From assembly GCA_037200985.1 (NCBI GenBank), contig JBBCGJ010000001.1, forward strand, positions 2,208,756 to 2,272,755: a stretch of DNA of 64,000 nt. Reading direction: 5' to 3'. The notes under the pieces are model-generated. The model saw only the letters and a program-made list of their open reading frames with translations. It was not told the origin of the DNA and made no database searches. Each line of letters starts with the position of its first letter. The stretch's first letter is position 1. This stretch comes from Rhizomicrobium sp. (GTDB lineage: Bacteria; Pseudomonadota; Alphaproteobacteria; Micropepsales; Micropepsaceae). The position numbers and the translations under genes are program-made. Positions 45,300 through 54,325 of this stretch are shown in pieces.

Positions 45300-46069
45300 A
45301 GCAGATCGCGGATGTCGTCCGGCGTCGCATGTGCCGCCAGTGCCGGGCGGCCGATCGCCTGGCCGGCCGCGAAGCGCACGCCCGCCGCGCGCACGGTCTC
45401 GAATTCGGCGGCGCTGTCGACCCGGTCCATGCAGGCGAGCGCGGCTTGCAGCGTCGCCTGCCGCGCCAGCCAGCGCGCCTCGGTCTGCATGCCGTGGAAC
45501 GGCAGCTTCGGCGGCATCGACATCACCAGGCCGGAGGCATGCAGGGGCTCATGCCCGCCCGACAGGATGCTGCTGCCCGGCAGATGGGCCCAGGTTCGCG
45601 GCGCCACCAGGCGCAGCGAGGCGACGAGCTCGCCGATCCGCTTGGCCGTGGCCCGTGCGGGAATGTCCTCGATCTTGATGACGAGATAGGATTGTTCGCG
45701 CGCATGGGCCGCGCGCAGCGCCTCGCGATAGGCGATGCGCCCGCGCGGATCGGAGAGCGTCGCAAAGCCGACCGAGGCGCCGACCGCGACGACGATGCCG
45801 TGCCGCGCCAGCGTGGCCGCGAAGTCCAGCGCATGGTTCAGGATCGCGCAGTCGATCTGCGCCCATTGCGCGGGCGAGAAGTCCTGGAAGGCGGGATGGC
45901 CGTGGATCGCCTCGGCCGCGTCGCTGGTCGGCGTACAGAACAGCGCCGCAACCGCATGGCGCTGGAAGTCGAACACCGGAAAGAAGCGCAGCAGAAGGCC
46001 GTGCTGCGGCAGCGCGCCAGTCGCGGCCAGCGCGTCGCGCAGACCGCTCGCGAGCCCGGGCGGGAACAT
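45275..46069 (-). CDS. Degenerate EAL-domain-like protein
   Basis: A 264-residue cytoplasmic protein. LLRFFPVFDFQRHAVAALF aligns with the start of c-di-GMP phosphodiesterase EAL domains (FQPIVD...EAL), but the catalytic Glu is replaced by Ala. RVDSAAEFETVRAAGVRF followed by GQAIGRP matches the EAL tail (EGVET...GC...GQG...P). The DDFG metal motif is not seen. It is probably non-catalytic and might sense c-di-GMP or bind a partner. ATG at 46069 is used; a GTG at 46108 would add 13 residues. Confidence 0.6.
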   Translation of the reverse strand: MFPPGLASGLRDALAATGALPQHGLLLRFFPVFDFQRHAVAALFCTPTSDAAEAIHGHPAFQDFSPAQWAQIDCAILNHALDFAATLARHGIVVAVGASVGFATLSDPRGRIAYREALRAAHAREQSYLVIKIEDIPARATAKRIGELVASLRLVAPRTWAHLPGSSILSGGHEPLHASGLVMSMPPKLPFHGMQTEARWLARQATLQAALACMDRVDSAAEFETVRAAGVRFAAGQAIGRPALAAHATPDDIRDLLYADGPVR

Positions 46070-46255
46070 GCACGGCACATCCTGTCGTTCAGATGCGAGA
46101 AACGCCACGAGCCGGCCCTATCATTGGTGCAAGAGGACTACGCGCGGTCCGCGGATTCGTCTAAATGTCGGCGCAAACAATCTGCCAACTGGGTTAGCGA
46201 ACGGTTACCGGGCGGGAACTCGCCCAGCGCCGCGGCGATGCGCGCGGAACAACAA

Positions 46256-46300
46256 GCGGGCGAAAATTCCGGGTTGGCGGGCGGCGGAATTTTCGCCCGC
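46256..46300 (-). terminator. Nested inverted repeats downstream of tRNA-Leu
   Basis: GCGGGCGAAAATTCC (46256-46270) and GGAATTTTCGCCCGC (46286-46300) are perfect 15-bp arms. Inside, TTGGCGGGCG (46274-46283) can instead pair with CGCCCGCCAA (46294-46303), giving two competing folds. On the minus strand TTGTTGTT follows. It probably terminates the tRNA transcript. Confidence 0.6.
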
Positions 46301-46310
46301 CAAAAGAGAT

Positions 46311-46396
46311 TGGTGCCCCTGGCCGGACTTGAACCAGCACGCCTGTGAAGGCAACAGATTTTGAGTCTGCCGCGTCTACCGTTCCGCCACAGGGGC
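46311..46396 (-). tRNA. tRNA-Leu (anticodon CAA)
   Basis: Reads UUG codons. The 86-base gene starts GCCCCTG and ends with CAGGGGC, discriminator A, and encoded CCA. The anticodon arm is GCAGA-CTCAAAA-TCTGT, with anticodon CAA and one G-T pair. A long variable arm and T-arm with TTCAAGT are present. Confidence 0.93.
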
Positions 46397-46534
46397 ACGC
46401 AAAACATCGGGAAGGCGCGGGAATATAGTCGACCCTGTCGGGGCGTCAACGCTCGCGCGCCCGGACGTCCGCCTTGCCGCCGCGACCGCCGTCCCCCTAG
46501 GCTGGCGACGCGCAATTCGAGGGGCCGCCGCCGC

Positions 46535-47170
46535 ATGAAGCTCTACACCGAGAACTATCCCGCGCCCAATCCGCGCAAGGTGCACATCTACCTCGCCGAG
46601 AAGGGGATCGCGAGCGTCGAGCGCGTCCACACCAGCATGATGAAGCGCATGCACAAGGCGCCCGATTTCCTCGCCAAGAATTCGCTCGGCCAGGTGCCGG
46701 TGCTGGAGACCGATGACGGCCGCTTCCTCTCGGAGTCCGTCGCCATCTGCCGCTATTTCGAGGCGCTGCATCCCACCCCGCCCTTGTTCGGCCGTTCGCC
46801 CTTCGAGATGGCGGAAGTCGAAATGTGGATCCGCCGCAGCGAATTCCGTCTCTGGACGCCGATGGGCCAGGTCTGGATCAACGACGATCCGCGCACCGCC
46901 GGCGTCAATCCGAACCAGTTCAAGGACTACGGCGCCCACATGCGCCGCATCGTGGCAGGCGCCATGAAATGGATCGACAAGGAGCTCTCCGGCGGCGGCC
47001 AATTTCTCGTCGGCGATTACTTTTCCATGGCCGACATCGTGCTTCTCTGCGGCATCGACTTCGCGAAATTCGTCGACATGGCGATCCCGGAGAACTGCGC
47101 CCATCTCGCCGCCTGGCACGCGCGCGTCTCGGCCCGGCCGAGCGCGCGGGCGAACGGCGTCGCCGCGTAA
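46535..47170 (+). CDS. Glutathione S-transferase family protein
   Basis: A 211-residue protein with a thioredoxin-like N-terminal domain (KLYTENYPAPNPRKVHIYLAE is the opening strand-helix) and the glutathione-binding LGQVPVLETDDG and FLSESVAICRY motifs around residues 50-72. An all-helical C-terminal domain follows, with GDYFSMADIVLLC as the N-capping box. Detoxifying conjugation or reductase activity is expected; the substrate is open. The ATG at 46535 is the first with family sequence. Confidence 0.9.
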   Translation: MKLYTENYPAPNPRKVHIYLAEKGIASVERVHTSMMKRMHKAPDFLAKNSLGQVPVLETDDGRFLSESVAICRYFEALHPTPPLFGRSPFEMAEVEMWIRRSEFRLWTPMGQVWINDDPRTAGVNPNQFKDYGAHMRRIVAGAMKWIDKELSGGGQFLVGDYFSMADIVLLCGIDFAKFVDMAIPENCAHLAAWHARVSARPSARANGVAA

Positions 47171-47231
47171 GCTTGTGCGGCGGCGGCAACGACGCTAAGG
47201 CGTGGTCCGCCCTTTCGCGACAGGTGTCCCG

Positions 47232-48206
47232 ATGAACGCTCCCACCCCCGAACTCCGCGACGGCGCCCTGCGCCACGACTGGACCCGCGCGGAGATCGGC
47301 CGGCTGTTCGCCCTGCCCTTCGCCGACCTGATCTTCCGCGCCCAGGCCGTGCACCGGCAGAATTTCGATGCCAACGAGGTCCAGGTCTCCACCCTGCTGT
47401 CGATCAAGACCGGCGGCTGCCCGGAGGATTGCGGCTATTGCTCGCAAAGCGCCAGCCACGAGACCGGCCTCAAGGCCTCCAAGCTGATGGCGGTCGACGC
47501 CGTGCTTGCCGACGCGCGCGCCGCCAAGGCCGCCGGCGCGACGCGCTTCTGCATGGGCGCCGCCTGGCGCTCGCCCAAGGACAAGGACCTCGACGCGGTG
47601 TGCGCCATGGTCGAGGGCGTCAAGGCGCTGGGGATGGAAACCTGCGTCACGCTCGGCATGCTGACGGGCCCGCAGGCCGCACGGCTGAAGGGCGCCGGGC
47701 TCGACTATTACAACCACAACATCGACACCTCGCCGGAATATTACAGCGAGATCATCACGACACGGACCTTCGCGGACCGGCTGGACACGCTCGCCCATGT
47801 GCGCGAGGCCGGCATCCATGTGTGCTGCGGGGGCATCGTCGGCATGGGCGAGGATGCGCAGGACCGCGTCGGCATGATCCATGCGCTCGCCACCCTGCCC
47901 GTCCATCCCGAGAGCGTGCCGATCAACGGCCTCGTGAAGATCGCCGGCACGAAGCTCGGCGACAGCGCCGCGCTCGATCCGATCGATTTCGTGCGCACCA
48001 TCGCGGTGGCGCGCCTGACCATGCCGCGCTCCATGGTGCGGCTCTCGGCCGGCCGCGGCGAGCTCAGCGACGAGGCGCAGGCGCTCTGCTTCCTCGCCGG
48101 CGCCAATTCGATCTTCTACGGCGAAAAGCTGCTGACCACGCCCAATCCGGAAGAAAGCCACGACCACAAGCTGTTCGCCAAGCTGGGTGTAACGGCGATG
48201 GTGTAA
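47232..48206 (+). CDS. bioB: Biotin synthase
   Basis: A 324-residue radical SAM enzyme that inserts sulfur into dethiobiotin. The 4Fe-4S cysteines are C63, C67 and C70 in [41 protein letters not shown] and RLSAGR are BioB hallmarks (second cluster ligands included). ATG at 47232. No other bio genes are nearby, so biotin synthesis is completed elsewhere. The biotin it makes is the cofactor of the carboxylase at 59160. Confidence 0.96.
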   Translation: MNAPTPELRDGALRHDWTRAEIGRLFALPFADLIFRAQAVHRQNFDANEVQVSTLLSIKTGGCPEDCGYCSQSASHETGLKASKLMAVDAVLADARAAKAAGATRFCMGAAWRSPKDKDLDAVCAMVEGVKALGMETCVTLGMLTGPQAARLKGAGLDYYNHNIDTSPEYYSEIITTRTFADRLDTLAHVREAGIHVCCGGIVGMGEDAQDRVGMIHALATLPVHPESVPINGLVKIAGTKLGDSAALDPIDFVRTIAVARLTMPRSMVRLSAGRGELSDEAQALCFLAGANSIFYGEKLLTTPNPEESHDHKLFAKLGVTAMV

Positions 48207-48322
48207 CCTCTCCCGCTTGCGGGAGAGGTCGAAAAATGCGCAGCATTTTTCGGGTGAGGGGAATGTGGCGAGCCCTCGCCCGTCTCGCTTCGCTCGCCGA
48301 CCTCTCCCGCAAGCGGGAGAGG
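48207..48322. repeat. Composite palindromic repeat after bioB
   Basis: A 116-bp segment with three hairpins: CCTCTCCCGC/GCGGGAGAGG at 48207-48228, CGAAAAATGC/GCATTTTTCG at 48230-48252, and a second near-copy of the first at 48301-48322 (loop AA instead of TT). The middle carries TCTCGCTTCGCTCGCCGA. This looks like a dispersed intergenic repeat; the first hairpin may end bioB transcription. Confidence 0.6.
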
Positions 48323-48334
48323 TGAGGAGGCCCC

Positions 48335-48532
48335 ATGCGCTGGCTGATCTATCTCGGCATTCTCATCGTCGGCACGCTGATCTTCAGTCAGGTCATCGCC
48401 ATGATGGACCTCGAACCCCTGCCCGGCGACATCCTCTACGACCGCGGGAACCTGCATATCCACATCCCGATCCTCTATTCGCTGGGGACAAGCATCGTCC
48501 TGGCACTTCTCTTTTGGTTTCTGCGGCGGTAA
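48335..48532 (+). CDS. DUF2905 family small membrane protein
   Basis: A 65-residue protein with two membrane helices (2-25 and 46-64) joined by [20 protein letters not shown], the DUF2905 signature (LPGDI...GN...PI). Function is unknown. GGTGAGGAGG precedes the ATG by 5-6 bases, a strong site. It lies 37 bp before purH in the same direction, so they may share a transcript. Confidence 0.88.
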   Translation: MRWLIYLGILIVGTLIFSQVIAMMDLEPLPGDILYDRGNLHIHIPILYSLGTSIVLALLFWFLRR

Positions 48533-48569
48533 GCCCTCCCGCAGCCCTGCCCGGCCCCCGAGTCTTCCC

Positions 48570-50168
48570 ATGACGCTCCGCCCCATCCGCCGCGCGATCC
48601 TTTCGGTATTCGACAAGGCCGGCCTGGTCGAATTCGCCCGCGGCCTCGACCGCCACGGCGTTTCGCTCATCTCCACCGGCGGATCGGCCAAGGCGCTGCG
48701 CGACGCCGGCCTCGCCGTCGCCGACATCTCCGAAGTGACCGGCTTTCCCGAGATGATGGACGGCCGCGTCAAGACGCTGCACCCCAAGGTGCATGGCGGC
48801 CTGCTGTCGCTGCGGGACAAGCCCGATCACGCCGCGGCGATGACGGAGCACGCCATCGAAGGCATCGATCTTCTCGTCTCCAATCTCTACCCGTTCGAGG
48901 CGACGGTCGCGAAGGGCGCGTCCTTCGAGGACACGATCGAGCAGATCGACATCGGCGGCCCGGCGATGACGCGCTCGGCGGCGAAGAACCACGACTGGGT
49001 GACGGTCGTCGTGGATCCCGAAGATTACGCCGCCGTGCTCGGCGAGATGGACGCGAACAACGGCGCGGTGTCGGGCGGCCTGCGCCGCCGCCTCGCCCAG
49101 ATCGCCTTCGCGCGCACCGCCGCCTATGACGCGGCGGTCTCCAACTGGTTCGCGAACGAACTCGCGAGGGGGGGCGACAAATCCCCGCCGCGCCGCCGCA
49201 GCTTCGCCGGCACGCTGCGCCAGCCCCTGCGCTACGGCGAGAACCCCCACCAGGAGGCGGCGTTCTACGTCACCGGCGATCCGCGCCCAGGCGTCGCCTC
49301 CGCGACCCAGCTCCAGGGCAAGGAGCTCTCCTACAACAACATCAACGACACCGACGCGGCCTATGAGCTCGTCGCCGAGTTCGCGCCCGAGGCGTCGGCG
49401 GCCTGCGCCATCATCAAGCACGCCAATCCCTGCGGCGTCGCGCTCGCGCCGACGCTCGCCGAGGCGTACCGGCGCGCGCTGGCCTGCGATCCGGTCAGCG
49501 CCTTCGGTGGCGTCCTCGCCTTCAACCGCGCGCTCGACGGCGAAACCGCGGAGGAGATCGCCAAGCTCTTCACCGAAGTGATCATCGCGCCCGAGGCCGA
49601 CGCGGATGCGCGCAAGATTCTCGGCGCGAAAAAGAACCTCCGCCTGCTGATCGCCGGCGGCCTGCCCGATCCCGACAGCGCCGGCCTCACCTTCCGCTCG
49701 GTCTCCGGCGGCTTCCTCGTGCAGACGCGCGACAACGGCCGCGTCGGGCGCGAGCAGTTGAAGGTCGTCACCAAGCGCCAGCCGACCGAACGGGAAATCA
49801 CCGACATGCTGCTCGCCTTCACCATCGGCAAGCATGTGAAGTCCAATGCGGTCGTCTATGTGAAGGACGGCGTCACCGCCGCGATCGGCGCCGGCCAGAT
49901 GTCCAGGGTCGATTCCGCGCGCATCGCCGCGATCAAGGCGCGAGACGCGGCAAAGCAGGCGGGTTGGCCCGAGCCGATGACGAAAGGCTCCTCGGCCGCG
50001 TCGGAAGCGTTCTTCCCGTTTCCCGACGGATTGCTCGCCGTCGCCGAGGCGGGTGCCACGGCGGTGATTCAACCGGGCGGCTCGATCGGTGATCAAAAAG
50101 TAGTCGATGCTGCCGACGAAGCGGGCCTTGCCATGGTTTTCACGGGAATGCGCCACTTTCGGCACTGA
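48570..50168 (+). CDS. purH: Bifunctional AICAR formyltransferase/IMP cyclohydrolase
   Basis: A 532-residue enzyme for the last two steps of IMP synthesis. The N-terminal cyclohydrolase domain has [31 protein letters not shown] and [15 protein letters not shown]. The C-terminal transformylase has [24 protein letters not shown] and [10 protein letters not shown], and ends [16 protein letters not shown]. It is the standard length. ATG at 48570. Confidence 0.96.
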   Translation: MTLRPIRRAILSVFDKAGLVEFARGLDRHGVSLISTGGSAKALRDAGLAVADISEVTGFPEMMDGRVKTLHPKVHGGLLSLRDKPDHAAAMTEHAIEGIDLLVSNLYPFEATVAKGASFEDTIEQIDIGGPAMTRSAAKNHDWVTVVVDPEDYAAVLGEMDANNGAVSGGLRRRLAQIAFARTAAYDAAVSNWFANELARGGDKSPPRRRSFAGTLRQPLRYGENPHQEAAFYVTGDPRPGVASATQLQGKELSYNNINDTDAAYELVAEFAPEASAACAIIKHANPCGVALAPTLAEAYRRALACDPVSAFGGVLAFNRALDGETAEEIAKLFTEVIIAPEADADARKILGAKKNLRLLIAGGLPDPDSAGLTFRSVSGGFLVQTRDNGRVGREQLKVVTKRQPTEREITDMLLAFTIGKHVKSNAVVYVKDGVTAAIGAGQMSRVDSARIAAIKARDAAKQAGWPEPMTKGSSAASEAFFPFPDGLLAVAEAGATAVIQPGGSIGDQKVVDAADEAGLAMVFTGMRHFRH

Positions 50169-50309
50169 GCGATTCGCGTTAACCGTAAAATATTCACAGC
50201 CCGAGGAACAAAAGTTGCAACCGGCGCTCTGTCGGAGCGTTCCAGTTAACGATAAGCTGTTCCCGTATCAAAACTATCAGCCATTCGTTGGGTCTTACGG
50301 TCGGGGGAT

Positions 50310-51635
50310 ATGGCCGTGTCAATGTCAGGCGTCCGCCGCGCGATTTGTCGTGCGGCCCTAGCGGTATTTCTCGCCGCGGGCATCGCGCCCGCCGCCCTTG
50401 CCGCCGACTATGCGGACGGCAATTACGCGTTCAATCACATCAGCCTGGAAGCTGCGGTGAAGGTCTGGCGCCAGGCTGCCTGGCAGTTCGACGATTTCCT
50501 CGCACAGGTCCGGCTCGGCGACGTCTATTCGAATTCCTCCGACAGCCGCTACTACGATCCGGTCGAGGCGTATGTCTGGTACTACCTCGCGAGCAAGAAC
50601 CGCATGGGCCGCGGCCGCATGTGGGACGACGAAGTGGCCGACGTGGTCCGCGGCCGCCGCGGCATCGCGATCGCCAAGCAGCAGGAGCTCCTCCTCGAAC
50701 TGTCGACCGACCAGCGCACCGAAGCGCGCGAGCGCATCACCTATATCCTCTCCTGCCACGGCGCCAACGGATACCTGCTGCTCGGCCGCATCAGCGAAAC
50801 GCCGCATGCCCGCGACGACGACGAGGACGACGACTATGGCCGCCGCTATAACCGGCGCGGCGACAGGCGGGGCTACCGCCCGCCGGCCTATGGCCCCCCG
50901 CCCTCGGTGATGTCGCCCAACGATTCCGACGCGCTGGTCTATTTCCACATCGCCGACGCGATGGGCAATCCCCTGGGCCGCGGCTATCTCAACACCGTCG
51001 AAAGCTCGCTGCGCGGCAGCTATTTCGGCGCCCGCCTTGTCGAGAAGCAGGCCAAGGCCTTCCACTACTGGTTTCCGCCCTTCGAGTTCTATCCGACCGG
51101 CACCTCGGCCGGCGGCGTGCCGCTGACCGACGAATGCGTGCCGACGCTGGAGCGCCAGCGCGCCCTCGCCATGGCCGCCGCGATCCCGGCGGAGGCGGTG
51201 CGCCACGCGCTCTTCTTCCTCGGCTGGAAGGGCCCGCAGGCCGTCATCCAGTACCAGGCCTCGATCCCCGACGAGTCGACCGGCCGGCTCACCGCCGGCC
51301 AGCTCGTGCGGGCCATTCAGACCGCGGCGGTGAACGGCGACGCCGCCTCGCAGAACACCCTGGGCGTGATGTACGCCAAGGGGCTGGGCGTGGTGACGAA
51401 CTACGCGCGCGCCGAGTACTGGTTCGCCAAGGCCGCCGACCAGCGCTTCCCGGCGGCGCTTTATCACCTGGGCGTGCTCTACAAGGTCGGCCCGCCCGGC
51501 ATCGATCAGGACCTGCACAAATCCAACGACTACATCACGAGTTCGGCCATCGCCGGCTTCCGGCCGACGATGAACCAGCTCGGCTCGCTCCTGAATGCCG
51601 CGGCGAACGAGCCGTCGCATCCCGGCCAGAATTGA
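50310..51635 (+). CDS. Exported Sel1/TPR-repeat protein
   Basis: A 441-residue periplasmic protein with a signal peptide (1-32, ending ALA). Sel1-like repeats occur at the ends: AYVWYYLASKNR early and LGVMYAKGLGVVTNYARAEY followed by PAALYHLGVLYKVG late. An acidic, then Arg/Gly/Pro-rich linker (DDDEDDDYGRRYNRRGDRR, about 170-190) divides it. Such proteins are scaffolds for protein-protein contacts. Co-directional with the Cys-rich gene (11 bp) and the nuclease gene. Confidence 0.75.
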   Translation: MAVSMSGVRRAICRAALAVFLAAGIAPAALAADYADGNYAFNHISLEAAVKVWRQAAWQFDDFLAQVRLGDVYSNSSDSRYYDPVEAYVWYYLASKNRMGRGRMWDDEVADVVRGRRGIAIAKQQELLLELSTDQRTEARERITYILSCHGANGYLLLGRISETPHARDDDEDDDYGRRYNRRGDRRGYRPPAYGPPPSVMSPNDSDALVYFHIADAMGNPLGRGYLNTVESSLRGSYFGARLVEKQAKAFHYWFPPFEFYPTGTSAGGVPLTDECVPTLERQRALAMAAAIPAEAVRHALFFLGWKGPQAVIQYQASIPDESTGRLTAGQLVRAIQTAAVNGDAASQNTLGVMYAKGLGVVTNYARAEYWFAKAADQRFPAALYHLGVLYKVGPPGIDQDLHKSNDYITSSAIAGFRPTMNQLGSLLNAAANEPSHPGQN

Positions 51636-51646
51636 AAGGTGCTCCG

Positions 51647-52333
51647 ATGAACGTCATCACCCTTGCACGCTCCACGCTCCTGGGCGCACTCGGCCTGGTC
51701 CTTGCGGCGATCGCCGCGCCCGCCCAGGCGGGCGTCGCGACCTCGGGCGCGGTGCTGCTCGATCCCTTCGATCCGGTGCCGGAGATCCAGTTCCACCATT
51801 TCGGCGGCTATGGCTGCACGTACGGCTGCGGCTATGGCTGCGACTATGGCTGCGGCGCGGGCTATCGCGGCTGCGGCGAGGTCTGCGGCCGCGGCTGTTA
51901 CGACGGCTGTCGCCGTCACTATTACCGCCGCCATCGCGATTGCGACGACGGATGCCGGCGCTATGTCCGCGACGATTGCGACCGCGACTGCGGCCGTCGC
52001 GACGACTGCCGCGACGATTGCAGGCGTTATGTGCGCGACGACTGCGACCACGATTGCGACCGCCATGACGAGCACGACGGACATGACGGCCCGGTCGCGC
52101 CGCCCTGCACGAGCGATCATTGCTACAACGCGGAGCATTATGAGCGCCGCTGGCGCGACGGCGACCATGTCGGCCAGGAATGGCTCGATCGCGGCACGCG
52201 CGAGCGCACCATGCGGGACTCCGACTATGGCTGGTACGGCCGCGGCGATCCGGTCTGGCACGACGACGGCCCGCCCCCGTCGCCGCCGTCCGACCATGAT
52301 CATGATCATGACCACGATCACGACCATCATTAA
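51647..52333 (+). CDS. Exported C-x3-C-repeat, His/Asp-rich putative metal-binding protein
   Basis: A 228-residue protein with a signal peptide (1-28). It has 18 Cys: 57, 61, 65, 69; 76, 80, 84, 88; then pairs 99/103, 111/115, 121/125, 133/137; and 154, 159. All except the last two lie in C-x3-C pairs. A 22-residue duplication repeats CRRYVRDDC at 103-111 and 125-133. The tail is a run of DH ending HDHDHDHDHDHH. I know no family that matches. Zinc or copper chelation is inferred from the ligand density. It follows the Sel1 gene by 11 bp. Confidence 0.75.
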   Translation: MNVITLARSTLLGALGLVLAAIAAPAQAGVATSGAVLLDPFDPVPEIQFHHFGGYGCTYGCGYGCDYGCGAGYRGCGEVCGRGCYDGCRRHYYRRHRDCDDGCRRYVRDDCDRDCGRRDDCRDDCRRYVRDDCDHDCDRHDEHDGHDGPVAPPCTSDHCYNAEHYERRWRDGDHVGQEWLDRGTRERTMRDSDYGWYGRGDPVWHDDGPPPSPPSDHDHDHDHDHDHH

Positions 52334-52427
52334 CGGCGCAAACACCTCTCGGGAGGTGTAATCGATCCTTCATTTGCCCCTGGCGGGGCCGGCCACTAGG
52401 TTGCCGGCCTCGCGAAAGGGACCGCGC

Positions 52428-53273
52428 ATGCGTTTTCGTCTTCCATTGTTGGCGCTGCTTGTCTGGACGGCATCGTTCGAACTCGCGCTCGCCTGGGGCC
52501 AGGAAGGCCATTCCGTCGTCGCCGAGATCGCCCAGCGCCGGCTGAGCCCCGCCGCGGCGGCGGCCGTGGAGGCCATTCTCGGCAAGGGTCATTCGCTCGC
52601 CTCGGTATCGAGTTGGGCCGACGACCAGCGCACCGCCCATCCCGACACCTACAACTGGCATTTCGTCGACATCCCGCTCGCCGACCAGACCTACGATCCG
52701 GCGACCGAGTGCAAGCCCGATCCCAAGGGCGATTGTTCCATCGCCGCGCTCGAACGCCTCAAGCAGCAGCTCCGCTGCGGCGACGCGGCCGCGCGGCTCG
52801 ACGCGCTGCGTTTCGCGGTCCACATCGTCGGCGACATCCACCAGCCGCTGCACACGGTGGCCGAAGCGCGCGGCGGCAACGACATTCCCGTCAAGGTCAC
52901 CTTCAAGGGCGCGGTCTGCTCCAAGAACTGCGACCTCGACACGAATTTCCACGCCGTGTGGGATTCGACCCTCATCCAGCGCACCGTGTGGAACTGGGGC
53001 TCTTATGTCGACCGGCTCGAAGCCGGCTGGCTGGCCACGCCCGAGGCCGCCGATCCCGCCGCCGTCGCCGGCACCCCGACCGACTGGGTGCTGCAGACCC
53101 ACGCCGCGGCGCAGATCGTGTGGAACGACAAGCCGGCGAACGACGTGCTCGACGAAGCCTACTACCGGCAGGTGTCGCCCATCCTCGAAAAACAGCTCGG
53201 CCTCGGCGGCCTGCGCCTCGCGGCATGGCTGAACGACGCCTTCGCGTCGACGGAGTGCACGCCCGCCAGCTAG
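52428..53273 (+). CDS. S1/P1-type zinc nuclease
   Basis: A 281-residue single-strand-specific nuclease. Signal cleavage after residue 22 would leave the N-terminal Trp23, the zinc ligand, followed by GQEGHSVVAEIA with His28. Further zinc ligands fall in SSWADDQR, NWHFVDIP, and HIVGDIHQPLHT, plus NFHAVWDSTL. It degrades single-stranded DNA/RNA or 3'-nucleotides in the periplasm or medium. Its TAG stop is shared with the boundary of an IS630 element. Confidence 0.93.
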   Translation: MRFRLPLLALLVWTASFELALAWGQEGHSVVAEIAQRRLSPAAAAAVEAILGKGHSLASVSSWADDQRTAHPDTYNWHFVDIPLADQTYDPATECKPDPKGDCSIAALERLKQQLRCGDAAARLDALRFAVHIVGDIHQPLHTVAEARGGNDIPVKVTFKGAVCSKNCDLDTNFHAVWDSTLIQRTVWNWGSYVDRLEAGWLATPEAADPAAVAGTPTDWVLQTHAAAQIVWNDKPANDVLDEAYYRQVSPILEKQLGLGGLRLAAWLNDAFASTECTPAS

Positions 53274-54323
53274 AGCGTGATGAAGTTAGGTTACTCATAC
53301 CCCGAGTTCTCGAAGTAGTTTTTGCATTCTGTCGGCGTGACGGTGTCGAGGACGTGGCCGATGGCGTTGCAGACGGCATCTTGAGAACGGCGCGCGGCCT
53401 TTCGCAACCAGTGCTTGAGCTTTGAGAAGAACTGCTCGATGGGGTTCAGATCGGGGGAGTATTTGGGCAGGAAGAAGAGCTTTGCGCCTGCCGCTCGGAT
53501 GGCGGCGCGTACGGCTTTGCTTCGGTGTGATCCGAGATTGTCCATGACGACGATATCGCCGGGCTTGAGAGTGGGGACGAGCACCTTCTCGACATAAAGC
53601 AGGAAGCGCACGCCGTTGATCGGCCCGTCGATGAGCCAGGGCGCATCGAGGCGATCCTGGCGCAAGGCGGCGAGGAAGGTCATGGTCTTCCAGCGCTTGT
53701 GCGGAACCTTGGCGCGCAGCCTTTCGCCGACCGGCGCCCAGCCCCGCAACGGCGCCATATTGGTCTTGGTCCAAGTCTCGTCGATGAACACCAGACGGGA
53801 GGGATCGACCCAGCCGCGGTACTTCGCCCACTGGGTACGCCGGCGCGCCACGTCCGGGCGATCCTGCTCGGCGGCGATCAGCGTCTTTTTTTGTGACTGA
53901 GCTTCTCGGCGTGGACGAACGCCCACACCGAGCGATAGTCCACCTTCAGGCCGCGCTCGCCCAGTTCCGCCACCAGCCCGCGCAGCGTGAAGTCGCCAGA
54001 CCGGCAGCGCTGTACAAGCCAGTCCCGCCAAGCACCGGAAAGCGTCTTTGGCTTGTGGCCGCCCATCTGACCGGGAGCGAAGCTGCCCGTGGCATCAACC
54101 CGCTTCAGCCAGGCGATCACGGCACTGTAGCTGACGCCAAAGCGCGCCGCGGCCTGGCGCCGCGAAAGTCCCTCGCGCTCAACCGCCGCAACAACCCGTT
54201 CGCGAAGATCCATCGAATAAGGCTTGCCCATCCATGCCGGCCTCCTTCCCAGCCAGCATCTTGAATCAGACTCGCGACCCCGTGGGAATCCCAAATCCGA
54301 CTCAGCCTGATGTCATCCCGCTC
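53273..54323 (-). mobile_element. IS630-family insertion sequence (1051 bp)
   Basis: The ends are imperfect inverted repeats: left GAGCGTGATGAAGTTAGG and right (reverse) GAGCGGGATGACATCAGG, matching at about 13 of 18 positions. Directly outside are TA at 53271-53272 and TA at 54324-54325, the target duplication typical of IS630/Tc1. The transposase is encoded on the minus strand. It looks intact and recent. Confidence 0.9.
53291..54231 (-). CDS. IS630 transposase, two frames joined by -1 frameshift
   Basis: The first frame (54231 to 53878, 117 residues) carries an N-terminal HTH ([20 protein letters not shown], then [12 protein letters not shown]). The second frame (down to 53291) carries the DDE catalytic core: [21 protein letters not shown] and [19 protein letters not shown]. 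The frames overlap at an A7 run (minus strand), where a -1 slip would give [13 protein letters not shown]. This is the usual programmed frameshift of the family. Product cuts and pastes the element at TA sites. Confidence 0.9.
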
Positions 54324-54325
54324 TA

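Noticed and set aside
46192-46206. TTAG-N7-TTAC near the EAL-like gene, resembling a CtrA box
   Set aside because: Two mismatches to the consensus and no conservation data; not enough to call a site.
48207-48322. CRISPR-like or attachment-site repeat
   Set aside because: Only two palindromic copies with unlike spacing and no spacer array or cas genes; fits an intergenic palindrome.
53291-54231. Transposase as a decayed pseudogene
   Set aside because: The frame break is at an A7 slip site in the place usual for IS630 frameshifting, and the catalytic residues are intact.
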